From contig JAPDRO010000021.1 in assembly GCA_030247885.1 (NCBI GenBank), positions 62,001-126,000 on the forward strand: DNA of 64,000 nt, written 5' to 3'. The stretch is from Taxawa tesnikishii (nom. ined.). Lineage: Eukaryota; Ascomycota; Dothideomycetes; Dothideales. Within the stretch, counting starts at the first letter, position 1, and every line of letters starts with the position of its first letter. The notes beneath the pieces were generated by a model, which did no database searches, was not told the origin of the DNA, and saw only the letters and a list, made by a program, of their open reading frames with translations. A program made the translations under genes and the position numbers. Below are positions 12,290 through 22,689 of the stretch, in pieces.

Positions 12290-12377
12290 GCATCAGTGGT
12301 TTAGTGGTAAAATCCATCGTTGCCAATTGGGATAACCCGATATCGATGGGCCCCGCGTTCGATTCGCGGCTGATGCA
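12290..12377 (+). tRNA. tRNA-Gly (GCC) with a short intron
   Basis: The acceptor stem GCATCAG pairs with CTGATGC, with discriminator A. The D-arm carries the A box TGGTTTAGTGGTAAAA, and the T-arm/B box is GCGTTCGATTCGC. The anticodon arm is CATCG + TTGCCA... + CGATG, giving anticodon GCC. An insertion of about 17 bases directly after the base 3' of the anticodon is the canonical place for a nuclear tRNA intron. Without it the arm closes perfectly. The pol III promoter is internal. Confidence 0.92.
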
Positions 12378-13992
12378 TATCTTTTGGCTGTTGACGTGTT
12401 GTTTTTTGACGAGGGAACGGTAGGAGCGTGGGCGCGGACGGTGGTAGGTTGCGAAAATTCGGTATCTGGCGGCAAAAACGTTCACTTTTTCGCCGGCACA
12501 GCACGCCCTAGCAAAAACGAAGGGTCCACAATGCGCGCTAACGAGTCAATCGAACTTCAGGCTTCTATTATAGAACTATTCGGTTGATCTGTTTCCTGCC
12601 TTGAGACTGCGTGGTAGCAGTTCTTCATACTGTATCTCCAAGTAAGATTCCATTCCTCCTTAGTGAACATGTTGCGTTATCCAGATGTCATTGTCAGCAC
12701 TTGGGAAACTTGAAAGTCTAGTTACTATCTTATAGGATTCCACACACGTTATTCAAATCAGTCGTGTCCACACAATGTTATACTCTATTCTTGATCTCTG
12801 TTTTGTAGGTTGGACCGCCCGTGTCGTGCTCGTGCTCGAATACTACAAAATCCTGTACCACGCATCCTACTTCCACGCCTACACACCCAAAGGCCGGCAA
12901 AAAATGTTTTCTTCCACTTTCTATTTGACCTTTCTGTTCGCCCTCCTACCTCCCCAGTCCTTCTTACATCCGCTCCCCTTTCCTTGAAGCCCTTTCCTGA
13001 TTTCCCCGGAAGAGGTCACACAATATTCCGCCACGGGCAAAGTGCCCGCTTTGGTAGTTCCCAACCTTACCATCTTCATGCACGATCACAGACTCCCTTG
13101 CGATCCTTGAACTGCTCGCCGATTCGCACCAGGAGCTGCCGCCCTGGCCGCGCGACCCAGTCGCACGCGCGTGCTTGCTCGCAGTGCCGCTGCTGGAACG
13201 CATTCTGCATTTACTGCTATACGCAACGAATTCGATTCATACTTCGTAGCGATGTAAACGGGCAACGTTCTCATCAGCGAACAGGTGTCGAAGGAGATTA
13301 TGAGGTTGCAAGAGCTGTGGAACGAATGCCGAAGGAGCACGAAATCGAGGTTGGCAGAATTGGGGGAAGGACGGGCTGAGGGATGGCTGTTCCGGGGAGT
13401 TGGGGACTGCGGACGTGTTCTTCTAACCGGTATTGTGGGTGAGTATCTCTCTTTTATCCTTCTTTCTCCGCCTTTACGCCGGAACAAGGGCAGTGATGGA
13501 AGGAGACCAAGGTGGTTCGCCGTCATGCCAGGTAGAAAAGCTGATAAGACATCTGCAGCATGTGGCAAAAATCCCTTGGGAGCCAAACTCGCTCATTCGC
13601 TGGGTTGATTGTGTTCACCAAGCTCTATTGTAGGGCCGCTTCGCATCTTGTCCTGACCTGAACATTCAGGCGCCGATGCGTCTGCACGTGGGTTTGTTAG
13701 TTCGGGTTGTTGGATGTATATAGAGGGTGCTTTGTGCTATCTTGCCGAGACAGTTGAGAACGTGCAGCAATATTCTGTTGGCGTTTGTAAAATTCATACT
13801 GGTGACTTTTCGGACAACGATTCCGATCGCATGCGATGGTTTGACTTGGTTGCTGACGACTGCACTATTCTGTCGGCCGCGCTCGGTCGGGGATTGTTGA
13901 TGGGAGTCGGAAGTACGAAATGATTACGTGAAGCTGTGTGAATCGGTGAGTGGCGTCGCAGTAGCTGTGTATAACTTCGTGTCTCGAGCCGC
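12378..13992. other. Gene-poor stretch downstream of tRNA-Gly
   Basis: A T-rich tract (positions about 12400-12412) just after the tRNA could end pol III transcription. Beyond that I see several overlapping open frames of 60-190 codons without domain motifs, signal peptides or splice-consistent extensions, and I do not call any. The right end is the 3' flank of the PUS3 gene. Confidence 0.45.
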
Positions 13993-15749
13993 CTATTCGT
14001 CTGCATCCTCCGCCTTCGTCTCCGATCCAGCAGCCTTCTTGTCTAAATTCTTCCGCTCAGCATACCTCGCATTGATGACCTCCACTGTCTCCATTCGATC
14101 CTTCTGCATGACCGGAATATACTTCCCAACCATCCTGGGCATATGCCCACCATCAAAAACCCTCGCACTTCTCTGCTCCAGTGGCAGCGCCGAACCCGGG
14201 ATCGATCTCGTCCTCCCCTGCTTCGCAACAATGTCCAGCAAGCTGCCCGCCAACACCTCGTCAATCTTCCGCTTATGCCAGACCTCCCAAAGCGCGTCCA
14301 TGATGCCACCACGACCGAACTTGCCGTCTCCGCCATCGAGTTCGGGTTTCTTGTTTGTCTCTCGCCCGCCATCGTCACCCACGTAAATCCACTCCAGCGC
14401 GTCGGGCCGGCTTGTCGTGTTCTCGCTTATGTCAGCAGGGAAGATGCAATCCCAGAGCACGAGCGGTGCGTCGGTCGCCATTTCGTACTTTGGGCGGGTG
14501 GGGTTCTTGGTGATGTCGAGGAGGTCCGAGACGATGGATGGCGGTTCCAAGCCCTGGCCGACGAGGAAGAGAACTGCGACCAGGTTGCGGACTTGGTGCC
14601 AGAGGAAGGCGGAGCCGTGCACGTCGAAGGTGTACATGACGGGTGGACCGTCGCGCGAGCCGTGTTGGGCGCCATTTGTGATGGCTTGTTCATCGCGGTT
14701 ACGACCGAACTCCGGTTGCCCGACGTATCCCACCGGTCCGTCACGAGGGTCGACTCGCTGTATGCTCGCGTGGAAAATGCGTCTTTCGAAGTTCGTGATC
14801 TGCTTTGAGGGATCGATCTTACAGAGGTTCCGGAAATCATGCAGGCCCTCGTACCTCTTCGCCGCGTCCTGCATCGCTTCGATATCCAGCCATCCTTCCC
14901 TTAACGGCTTTCCATCGACCGTGATCTGTAGGCCTCTGTCCCCAGGCACAGGCGCGAACGCTGGCTGCGTGAAGAAGTACCTGTAGCGGCGCTCTCTGCA
15001 GCTGAAACGAGCGGAAAAATCTGGAGGCGGAGATGGGCACCAGGCCAACATACGTATATCTTCAGGCAAAACGCGGTTCAAAAGCTGTATGTATGGCAGT
15101 TCATCCTTGATGTGATCGAAAGGTGGCTTCGTTAGTAGTTCATCAGTCTCCTCTTGAGTGTTGTCCTGCGCGAGCTCGACATCCTCCCCTTGCACACCTC
15201 CACGCTCCGGTGATTTTGACATTTCCCGTTTCGCAAGCGGTCTGTTACTCCGTACCCTTATCCCAATGACCTGCCCAAATGCGCTGACACCCCTGTCCGT
15301 CCTTCCGCACTTCGAGTAATCGCATCCTTCCCAGTCTATCTCGCCTTCCTTCAACTCGTTCATGCGCGTAGGAAAGATCAACCTCGTCTTCATCAATGCT
15401 TTCCATAACTCTTCCTCGATCGTCGGCAGGGGAGTTGTGTTATTGGCGTGGTGTTCGAAGCCATTATACCGCTGTCCAAGATATGCGAATTTGAGCGCGA
15501 TCAAACGAGTCGAGTATCTGCTCGGGTCGAAGGCCTTTGGAGGCTTGCTCTTCGTTTTCTTCGGAGGAGGTAGCGGGGATGGAGAGCGGGATTTGAAGCT
15601 GTAGAATGGATCAGAGAAGCGTACACAGGCTTGACGATGGATTGTATAGCCCACTTTGCGTTCTGACGTTTCAACTGCGCTTCTAGTTCAGTAACGCGCC
15701 GGATCAGTTGCTCGTTGCTCCAAGCGGAATAATCTTTGTCAGGCTCCAT
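13993..15749 (-). CDS. DEG1: tRNA pseudouridine synthase 3 (DEG1/PUS3)
   Basis: Converts uridines 38/39 in the tRNA anticodon stem-loop to pseudouridine. Two exons: 15749-15655 and 15598-13993, with a 56-bp intron (GTGGGC...CTACAG) that joins QNAN to FKSRSPSP in frame; 566 residues, fully intact. The N terminus is a short coiled coil (LIRRVTELEAQLKRQ), as in fungal Deg1. Next comes the TruA fold with STRLIALKFAYLGQRYNGFE and the catalytic motif CGRTDRGVSAFGQVI, whose aspartate is the nucleophile. FDVHGSAFLWHQVRNLVAVLF is the conserved C-terminal TruA motif. The start at 15749 is chosen because the protein from MEPDKDYSAWSNEQL matches the family N terminus. No frameshift is needed here, in contrast to many neighbours. 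Confidence 0.93.
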
Positions 15750-16582
15750 GGCGTGCCTGAGGTTCTTATGTACAGCGATACAGTTGAGAGACCTTGAACC
15801 GGTATAGAGTGGGACGATCCTGTTACTCTCCACCAGAGCACGTCGCAGACGGGAAGAGTTCAGCACCTTCATCCAGGCTCCAGCACACAATACAGATATC
15901 TTTTGGTGATTCATGCATGCAGGTCCCGGATGGATGTTCAAGGGAAGGTTAGCCGAGTGCAGAGCCAAACCTTCCAAAATTCGTGGCTCACCTTACCCTG
16001 ATAGGAAGCCAAGCATTGCTCGATTCAGACGGCTTAGGTATTGGCTGTATATACATGGTATTGGGTATATAAACACATGAACGCACATTCTCAACTCCCA
16101 CAGCCATTGCTATCAACTTCCAGTCTCCTGATTGAGTGACGGCAGTAGCAAGTGGTGGTACCTTGGAGAGGGCATCATGCTCCTTTGTTCCCTGAACCGT
16201 GCCGTCATGCATGGCTCTGAACAGACCATGGCACAGTATGGGATGGCGGCAGATAGGTAGGTGTCTGCTTTGGAGGCCCTCAAGTTGTCTTGGAACCAAC
16301 ACTGCCTTATTGCACAAATGCACGTATCCAGTTACGTTGACGCGCTCAACGCGAGGCAGGGAGAGTGACCAATCGGCAGCAGTACATGTCGTACATGGCA
16401 TGCGCATGTGACCTTACAATCCTGCTGCCTACTTCCCTAAATGGTCGAACAAACACTTCGTTTTCCCTCGTATATTCCGTCCAGATCAATCACCGCCAAA
16501 CATACTCATCGTCTCCATCTTGTTCCAGCTTCTCACTTCAATACACCCACATTCAACTGATCTCTGTGCGACAGGACCTGCA
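15750..16582. other. Intergenic region, divergent promoters of PUS3 and the 16583 gene
   Basis: No gene is supported. A TATATA-type A/T stretch occurs at 16045-16060. Open frames on both strands lack recognisable motifs. Confidence 0.4.
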
Positions 16583-17693
16583 ATGGCACCCGAACCAACC
16601 GGTCCCCCTCGGCGACCGAGCAGAGCGTCCAAGAGGGCCAATACTCACGAATCCTATACTATGGCTGCGCTTGCGCAGGGTATCCCATTCTAGACCGGAT
16701 CACAGGCGCATGGAAGGCACGCGGCCGTCCTTTGCAAGAGGGCTTGGAAGAAGGCTTGACCGTTCAGAATATCACCGATCTCGCCAACACTGGCTCATTC
16801 AACACCCGAGGCAGCTGGAAGCTCTCACTTCTCTTCAAGGACGCGCATCCCGTTGGTACGCACCGGCGCTGCGAACACGACCAGGTCTGGCAAGAGATCT
16901 ATCCAGGCCCTTATAGGTGCCATGTTCCCGAAGCGATCTGGCCAGTTGAGTCGGCTATAGAGCGGCTCGACAGCATGGAGTCAGCGGCAACAACAAGAAT
17001 AGACTCTAAGGCAAAGACCGTCACGATCCAGCAGCCTGACCTTACCGTCATATTCCACGCCGCCAACGCCTCCATCGGGGAACACACGGCTCGAATTGCC
17101 CTCTCAAACACCCTCAGTGAACTGGGTATCCCTGTCCTCGACATCGTTGCGCCGTCACCAACTGAGCACTCTAGCGCCCCGCATGAGTACACCTTTGGAC
17201 GTTACATCGGTCTGGAGCAGTTCATGTCAATGACCCCAGCGGAGATGCATCTGTACCTTGTCGGCATCATCGGACCATACGCAGCCAAAGCTCGCAGAGC
17301 GGCCTATGCATGCCGCAATCAGTCCGAGACGTACCAGGGGCCTTGGTGGAGTCAGGATGGCAACCAGACTGCGGAGGCGATGTCTTGCGTTCCTGACGTC
17401 TTGAGGATCACACGGCAGCAGAGCTACCTGGTATTCCTGAGTCGACAAAGATGAATGAGGACATGGAGTGGGATAACAACGCTCTGGTCCCCGATACGAG
17501 GGATGTTGAGAAGGGTGCTGCTGTCCTGGGTCACGAGCAATCTTGTCCGTTGAGCATGCCAAGCCGGCGTCTCCGTAGACGTCGTCGGCTGAGGCTGTTC
17601 GGGCATTCTATGCTCATCGTCGCGTTCTTGGTGTGGTTCTTTGGTGCGGACCCTGTTCGCAGGATCCAAGGCTGGCTGCGTTGTCAAATATGA
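16583..17693 (+). CDS. Unrecognised protein with a C-terminal membrane anchor, two apparent frameshifts
   Basis: I do not recognise the family. The long frame from about 16610 to 17454 has good codon content but no ATG. An ATG at 16583 in the preceding frame (MAPEPTGP...) joins it if one C is missing from the run 16604-16608. The end of that frame (17454) overlaps an ATG-started frame (17451-17693), and the shift again equals one missing base. The joined length is then 371 codons, a multiple of three. Visible features: GCACAGYPILDRITGAWKAR near the N terminus, a globular-looking middle with three N-glycosylation-type sites (NASIG, NQSET, NQTAE), a basic cluster SRRLRRRRRLRLFG, and a single membrane segment SMLIVAFLVWFFG near the C terminus. 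It may be a tail-anchored or type II membrane protein. The alternative is two genes. Confidence 0.5.
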
Positions 17694-18362
17694 CACCGTG
17701 GCGGATCTGGGCCGCCTAGGACAGACACCTGACTAAAGGACTTCGGATTCCGTCGCTTTCCCAGCTCGTGTATCGGCCGGAACTCCATCAGGGATTAGAT
17801 CAGGTAGCTTGCAATGATCTCGCTCGAAGAAGACCCTACCTTCCGTCATCTTGCTCTGAACATATGACGTACTCTTTTTTATTGATAGCAGTTGTGTGGC
17901 TTGTGAGGATCGTTGAGCTTGTAGGACCGGGCGAGGCAGAGAATAAGATCGAAACTCGGCGACGATTCGACATCCGGACGGCGGAGGAGCTGACAGGCAG
18001 GGTTCCCGAGAGCAGCAATCTGCTGGTCTTCGAAGGGTGAACCTAGAAACGCAACCAAGCCCAGCACGGCGGTGGTTGTATCGTGCACGCGATCGTCAAG
18101 GTTTCGTAGTGACATGTTGCACAAACGCCTTGCACTCGTCGAAGTGGCTCTCGCGACAAGAGGGGAAGGTTAAGAGAGCTGCCGTACGGGTTGAGAAAAA
18201 GATTTTGGTGGGTGTGTTGCGAAGACGCTGGTAGTGTCTGAACGATAATTGGTGGTGAACACCGAATCCGTAAGTGCTACACTGTCCAAAGTGAACCAAC
18301 GACTGTTTCACGTGGACCCCGTGAAGAGAAATTAACGTGAAAAAACTGAAAGAAAGTATCGT
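17694..18362. other. Intergenic region
   Basis: Convergent 3' flanks of the 16583 gene and the aldolase. No supported gene. Confidence 0.45.
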
Positions 18363-19380
18363 TTACTGCAGATAATCTCCGCCAGTCTCCTTGTGGATAA
18401 CGTCGAAAATGGGCTTTGCGCTGAAATACCCAGCTTTCGGCGAACCCACCGCCTTGTATGTATATGCCGCATCCTCGTCGTCAATCTTGATGGTCGCACC
18501 TCCCCTTCCAGCCGCCGCAGCGTCTGCCAGCAACTGGGTGTGGCAGCACTTTTCCAAGCTGATGAACCAGAACACTGCCTCCTCGACGGTTTGGCCTGCT
18601 GTCAGCAGACCGTGGTTTTGTAAAAGGGCGGCTTTCTTGTTGCCGAGTGCTTTGGCAATGTTCTTGCCCTCTTCTTCTGCAAGTACGATGCCTCTGAAAG
18701 ACTAGACATGAGTCAGCATCTGAAAGCGTGTTCTACTTCATGTCCCCGATAAACATACCCCGTACACGGCGTGGTCTTGGTAGAAAGCACAGGCATCCTG
18801 AGTGGTAATGTCAAGTGGACGGCCCAGCGCGCAGAACGTCCGACCGTAAATGCTGTGACTGTGGCAGGCAACGTTGACATCGGGCCTGGCAGCGTGAATG
18901 GCGCTGTGAATCATAAAGGCAGCGGCATTGAGAAGCCTGCACTCGCCGCCGTCAATGACCTTGCCGTCGTGGTCGACCAGAATGAGATCGGAAGCTTTAA
19001 TCAACGAGAAAGCAACTCCAAATGGATTGACCCAGAAGTTGTGCGGGTTGACGGGATCACGGAGGGTAATGTGGCCCTGAGAGCGTCAGCAAACTGCACG
19101 ACAGTCATTCACTGATTGCGGACCTACTGCCACACCCTCATCGAATCCATACTTGCCAAAGATACGGAAGGCAGCCGCCAAGCGGCCCTTGAGGTATTCT
19201 CGCTCCTTGTATGGGTCGTCGAACTTTGGCGGTCTGAACAAGTTAGGTCTTTGCCAGGTGTATTTGAATCTGTACTCATTACGTTGGAAACTTTGGCATC
19301 TGTACCTTAGCCTGCGATTCAGACAAGCCAGGCTCATGAGTAGCCACACCGGGCTTGTTATCCTCTGCGTGCGGAGCCAT
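18363..19380 (-). CDS. Class II aldolase/adducin domain protein
   Basis: Family members use a divalent metal held by histidines to cleave or isomerise sugar phosphates (fuculose-, rhamnulose-, ribulose-phosphate type); the substrate here cannot be told. Four exons: 19380-19283, 19233-19128, 19076-18759, 18701-18363, giving 286 residues without frame breaks. Exon 1 begins MAPHAEDNKPGVATH. Motifs in order: GRLAAAFRIFGKYGFDEGVAGH (metal His), ITLRDP, HAARPDVNVACHSHSIYGRTF (two metal His), DACAFYQDHAVYG, ALLQNHGLLTAG (metal His) and EEAVFWFISLEKCC. The HxH motif and later NHG are the classic zinc ligands, so the enzyme looks active. The gene lies about 320 bp from a Tc1/mariner element on its 5' side. 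Confidence 0.9.
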
Positions 19381-19699
19381 GGTGGAACGAAAAGTATATG
19401 ATTACGAGGTGTTGGAACAAGGAAGAAGCGATCGAGAAAGCGATGTTTGCTAGACACACAAAGCGAGACGGGGTTGAGAAGAACAGAACTACGGAAACGA
19501 AGAAGCAGATAGTTGAGATATACTCGAATAATGACCCTCGGTCCCTTTATCATTGGCCTATCGATGGCGGGGTAGAGGCGGAACGGTGCCGAACATGCGG
19601 AGAGTCATGCAAGATGCCGACTAGTGATCGTCCACAATGCGCGCTACGCACGCAGGGTGGCGAGCTTTGATGCCGCTGCTCCTCGCGTATATACCTCTA
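19381..19699. other. 5' flank of the aldolase gene up to the transposon
   Basis: Upstream region of the aldolase; no gene seen. It ends at the TA target site of the Tc1/mariner element, so the transposon sits at the outer edge of this promoter. Confidence 0.45.
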
Positions 19700-19724
19700 T
19701 GATACCTCGGCAAAAGTTTGCGTA
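19700..19724. repeat. Left terminal inverted repeat of the Tc1/mariner element
   Basis: A 25-base sequence starting TGATACCTCGG; pairs with 21023-21047, 24 of 25 positions identical. Confidence 0.9.
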
Positions 19725-19874
19725 ATTCCCCGAATCCTCCGAATCCAGAAGCCTACCCTCTGATGCACCACCCTATGCCCTGTACCTATAACACTAGCAA
19801 TTAACTAGCAAACTGAGTATGGAATAGTTCAGATCTTAGAGGTTTGCATGGCAACTTAGGAATAGTGATTTTCT

Positions 19875-20968
19875 TCAGTATCTAGTGTACTAGCCATCAT
19901 TCTGAAGGCAAGCCTGGATCCTATCCACCATACTCACAACACAGTTATACACTGCATTACTACTGATATGATCCCAAGCATGTACAAGGGCATCTTCCAT
20001 CCTTTCATGTACAAAGTCATTACCACTACTCCATAGATCCATGCCAGGATATAGCTAAAAGAGCTGCTTTTTGAGCATAGCCTATACATGCTCAATGGGG
20101 TTCAGATCTGGTGAGTATGCAGGCCAGTCTTCCACCAGTTTGATGCCTTCCTTTCTGAAAAAGCTGCTATCTTTCTGGCTATGTGTATACTAGCGTTATC
20201 TTGCTGGAATAGCAGGTCCTTATGGTACATAGGAAGTAGGCCCATAGTAAGAGCATCAATGTATGAGTTTGCTGAGTACCCTTGCCTCTTTGACTCCATA
20301 TCCCTACGCATAACAATCAATTCAGTCTTGTAGTTGCTATATATGCCAGCCCATACTATCACACGTATGTCCTTGCTCTTGTTGAATGGTTGAACCTTGT
20401 CTTTCTGGTATGCTTAGCCAGTAGCACGCCATACATAGGCAGCTGGTTTACCAGATCCACGCTCTATAGAGCACTCATCTGAAAAGATGACTTTTAGCTA
20501 GTCTTCAACACTCCAGTCTTTGTGTAATTCACACCATTCTCTTCTCCTTTTAGCTGAGGCTTCTGACAACAAAGGTCTCTTCTTGGCAATCCAATCCTTG
20601 ATGCCTTAGTCCTTCAGAACTCGGTAGACTGTAGCATGGCTGCAATCCAGCTGGAGATCCTTCAAAAGCTGGCCATAGTTGTGAAATGGATATTTACGCG
20701 CATAACGCACAATTGTACGCTTTGTGCGCTCTATACAAGCTTGTGGACGGCCCATGCGAGGTTTGGAGACACCGTGTAGTCGCTGAGAGGACCTTTTGAT
20801 AGTAGTACTAATGGTACTGGCTGTAAGGTTGAAGATCTCGCGTATTTGACGCTGTGGTACACCAGCAATAGCCATTCCAACGATCTGATTTCTTGTAGCT
20901 GGTGAGATCTCAGTATTGCGACGTCTATTACGCGGTATCACAGCAAGAGCACGAGTTTGTGGCGCCAT
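19875..20968 (-). pseudogene. Tc1-like (DDE_3) transposase pseudogene
   Basis: The N-terminal 120 codons are open and encode a helix-turn-helix domain (RNQIVGMAIAGVPQRQIREI, MGRPQACIERTKRTI). After VLKD the frame meets stop codons that are best explained by C-to-T/G-to-A change (CAA to TAA before GIKDWIA, TGG to TAG in SVED-LKVIF). The DDE catalytic core is still readable: FSDECSIERG (first Asp), LLFQQDNASIH (second Asp) and, one frame over, AYSPDLNPIEHV (Glu). Four to six stops and at least one frame shift make it non-functional. The C/T-type stop pattern suggests repeat-induced point mutation. No autonomous activity is possible from this copy. Confidence 0.88.
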
Positions 20969-21022
20969 AGTGGTGGTTAAATTGATAGAGTGTTATTCTA
21001 GCTGACGCGTCGCGCGAATCTG

Positions 21023-21047
21023 TACGCAGACTTTTGCCGAGGTATCA
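21023..21047. repeat. Right terminal inverted repeat of the Tc1/mariner element
   Basis: Inverted partner of 19700-19724, ending GCCGAGGTATCA, followed by the duplicated TA. Confidence 0.9.
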
Positions 21048-21612
21048 TATATGGTGAAAGGTGTTGATCGGCCTAGCAACGGAGTGGTGCCGACTACGAA
21101 AGGTGTTCTAGTCAGTGGGCGTGCCAGGGACAATTCGAAGACTATACTGCCACTTTGGGTGCTGACTGCGGTTTGCTCTGGATGCTTGTGGCCGGAAGGT
21201 AATCGCCATACCGGGTTGAGGTATTGCACCATATTCGGCTCTAGAAGAACTGTTTGTAGGAACAACACATCTCCATCAAACTCATCTGCTACGACTTCGA
21301 CCGCTTCTGGGCAGTGTTTCAGCGCTGACACAACTCTACCAAGACTACGGAGAGTCCTCGTCTCCATTCCGCTGGGCATGCCCTATCAACGATGGGTCAG
21401 CTACTGCTTTCCTGAACGAAAACACAAAGAAGCGCGACAACTGGCTCTGGCAATGCTGCCGGCAACGCCGAGGATTTGTACGTTTGTGTTCCACGCAGTG
21501 GGCTACAAATGCGAGTGAGCGATGGGAAAGATCACGTCGTGCAACATACTATGTCGAAGACCCCACGGCGAAGTAAGAGTTCAACTTGCTCTCCATTGCA
21601 AGAACCTCAAGA
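21048..21612. other. Region between the transposon and the RG-lyase pseudogene
   Basis: No gene is supported. Open frames of 128-155 codons occur on both strands but carry no motif. This is the 3' flank of the lyase remnant. Confidence 0.4.
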
Positions 21613-22689
21613 TCACTGGAACAGCTGCATAGCATCAAGAATCTGCTTACAGTCAGCTCACTTGTCCCATCCCATCGCATTTCCGACCTCTGTACTCACG
21701 ATACTCGGGCTTAAAACCCCCTCCTCACCGTTTCCCGAGATCGCGTCGATTGTGATGGTGTTCTCACCACTCTGCAACGTCCCCGCAGGAATCGCCACGT
21801 TGTACATCTCACCGTTGCCCTTATACGCGCCCCTCGTGACCGCCCTCGGACCGATCTTCAGGTTAAGGATCGGCTGGAGACAAGCGCGTACGAACCGTGA
21901 AGGCCCTGCCGGTAAGCTTCGGTCTGCGCGTGGTACGATTTAATATAGAAGGATAGATCGTTGGAGTCCCCCGCGTTGTTTGAGTTGATGTTGCGGAAGA
22001 GGGGCCCGCCGCTTGAGTCCTCGTAAGATGGGCCTGGAAGGATAATACAAGCATGGACCGCATCGCAGCCCTCACAATAGATGCAGTGCGCTCCGTCATC
22101 GAGGAAGCGCTCCGAGGAATAGAACTTGCCGCGTGACTGGCTATTGACGACGAAGAGGTCGGATCCTTCGACTGTGGACGAGCTGCCGCTTGTGGTCGAG
22201 ACGCTGCCGAACGGATATCCAAGGGGAGCTTGGCCGGGTCGGAACGTGCGATGAAGCGTATTTCGTCAACGCTGGGCTCAGCGATGGCGTGCGTAGCCAT
22301 GTACAGGGCGCTATCGCCTTTCTTGACAACGATATAGTGCGTCAGAGTCGCCGTGCTGCAGGTGATCTTCGCATACTGGCCTAGCGATATGTTCATTAAG
22401 GGGCTGTCGAAAAACTATAATCACACGTACTGCTGATGATCTCCAAGCTAACGGTAGCAGAGCCCAAGCCAGAACTGATATGGATTCCTTAACTCTTGTA
22501 TTGTAGCTCTTCGCTGCTGTGTTTCATACTCGTGATGTCACGGCTGGACCGGCTGACTGTGACCACCAAGCCATGTGATGAACCTGCATCAACGACATAG
22601 CTAAATGACAAAGTAGTGACCCAAAGGCGGCGAATACGGAAGGAGGAAACACGGCAAGCCATAGCGAGGAAAAAAGTGACAGATGGCAT
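21613..22689 (-). pseudogene. Rhamnogalacturonan lyase pseudogene with its middle deleted
   Basis: The intact family (PL4-type rhamnogalacturonan lyases, about 500 residues, secreted) cleaves the pectin backbone. Here an N-terminal hydrophobic start (MPSVTFFLAMA) leads into VVDAGSSHGLVVTVSRSSRDITSMK. A stop follows at LQYKS, then LTHYIVVKKGDSALYMATH, AEPSVDEIRFIAR and, after a one-base shift, STVEGSD and ILPGPSYEDSSGGPLFRNIN. The sequence then passes directly to the C-terminal domain: LKIGPRAVTRGAYKGNGEMY, IPAGTLQSGENTITIDAIS and, after a 59-bp intron, ILDAMQLFQ-stop. Roughly half the family length, including the fibronectin-like domain, is absent. Because of the internal deletion plus in-frame stops it cannot make an active enzyme. 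This is real decay, unlike the one-base breaks elsewhere. Confidence 0.8.

Larger units (their letters stand above)
19700..21047 (-). mobile_element. Tc1/mariner-family DNA transposon, degenerate
   Basis: Both ends are visible: a 25-base terminal inverted repeat beginning TGATACCTCGGCAAAAGT at the left, and its complement at the right with one mismatch. TA lies directly outside both ends (19698-19699 and 21048-21049), the target duplication expected for this superfamily. The total length of 1348 bp is typical. It contains one transposase pseudogene on the minus strand and nothing else. Base composition is more A/T-rich than the flanking genes. Confidence 0.9.

Noticed and set aside
12810-13610. 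Overlapping frames of 60-190 codons on both strands
   Set aside because: No motifs, no splice-consistent extension, random-like composition.
14143-14986. Plus-strand frames of 189-221 codons inside PUS3
   Set aside because: Shadows of the intact pseudouridine synthase on the other strand.
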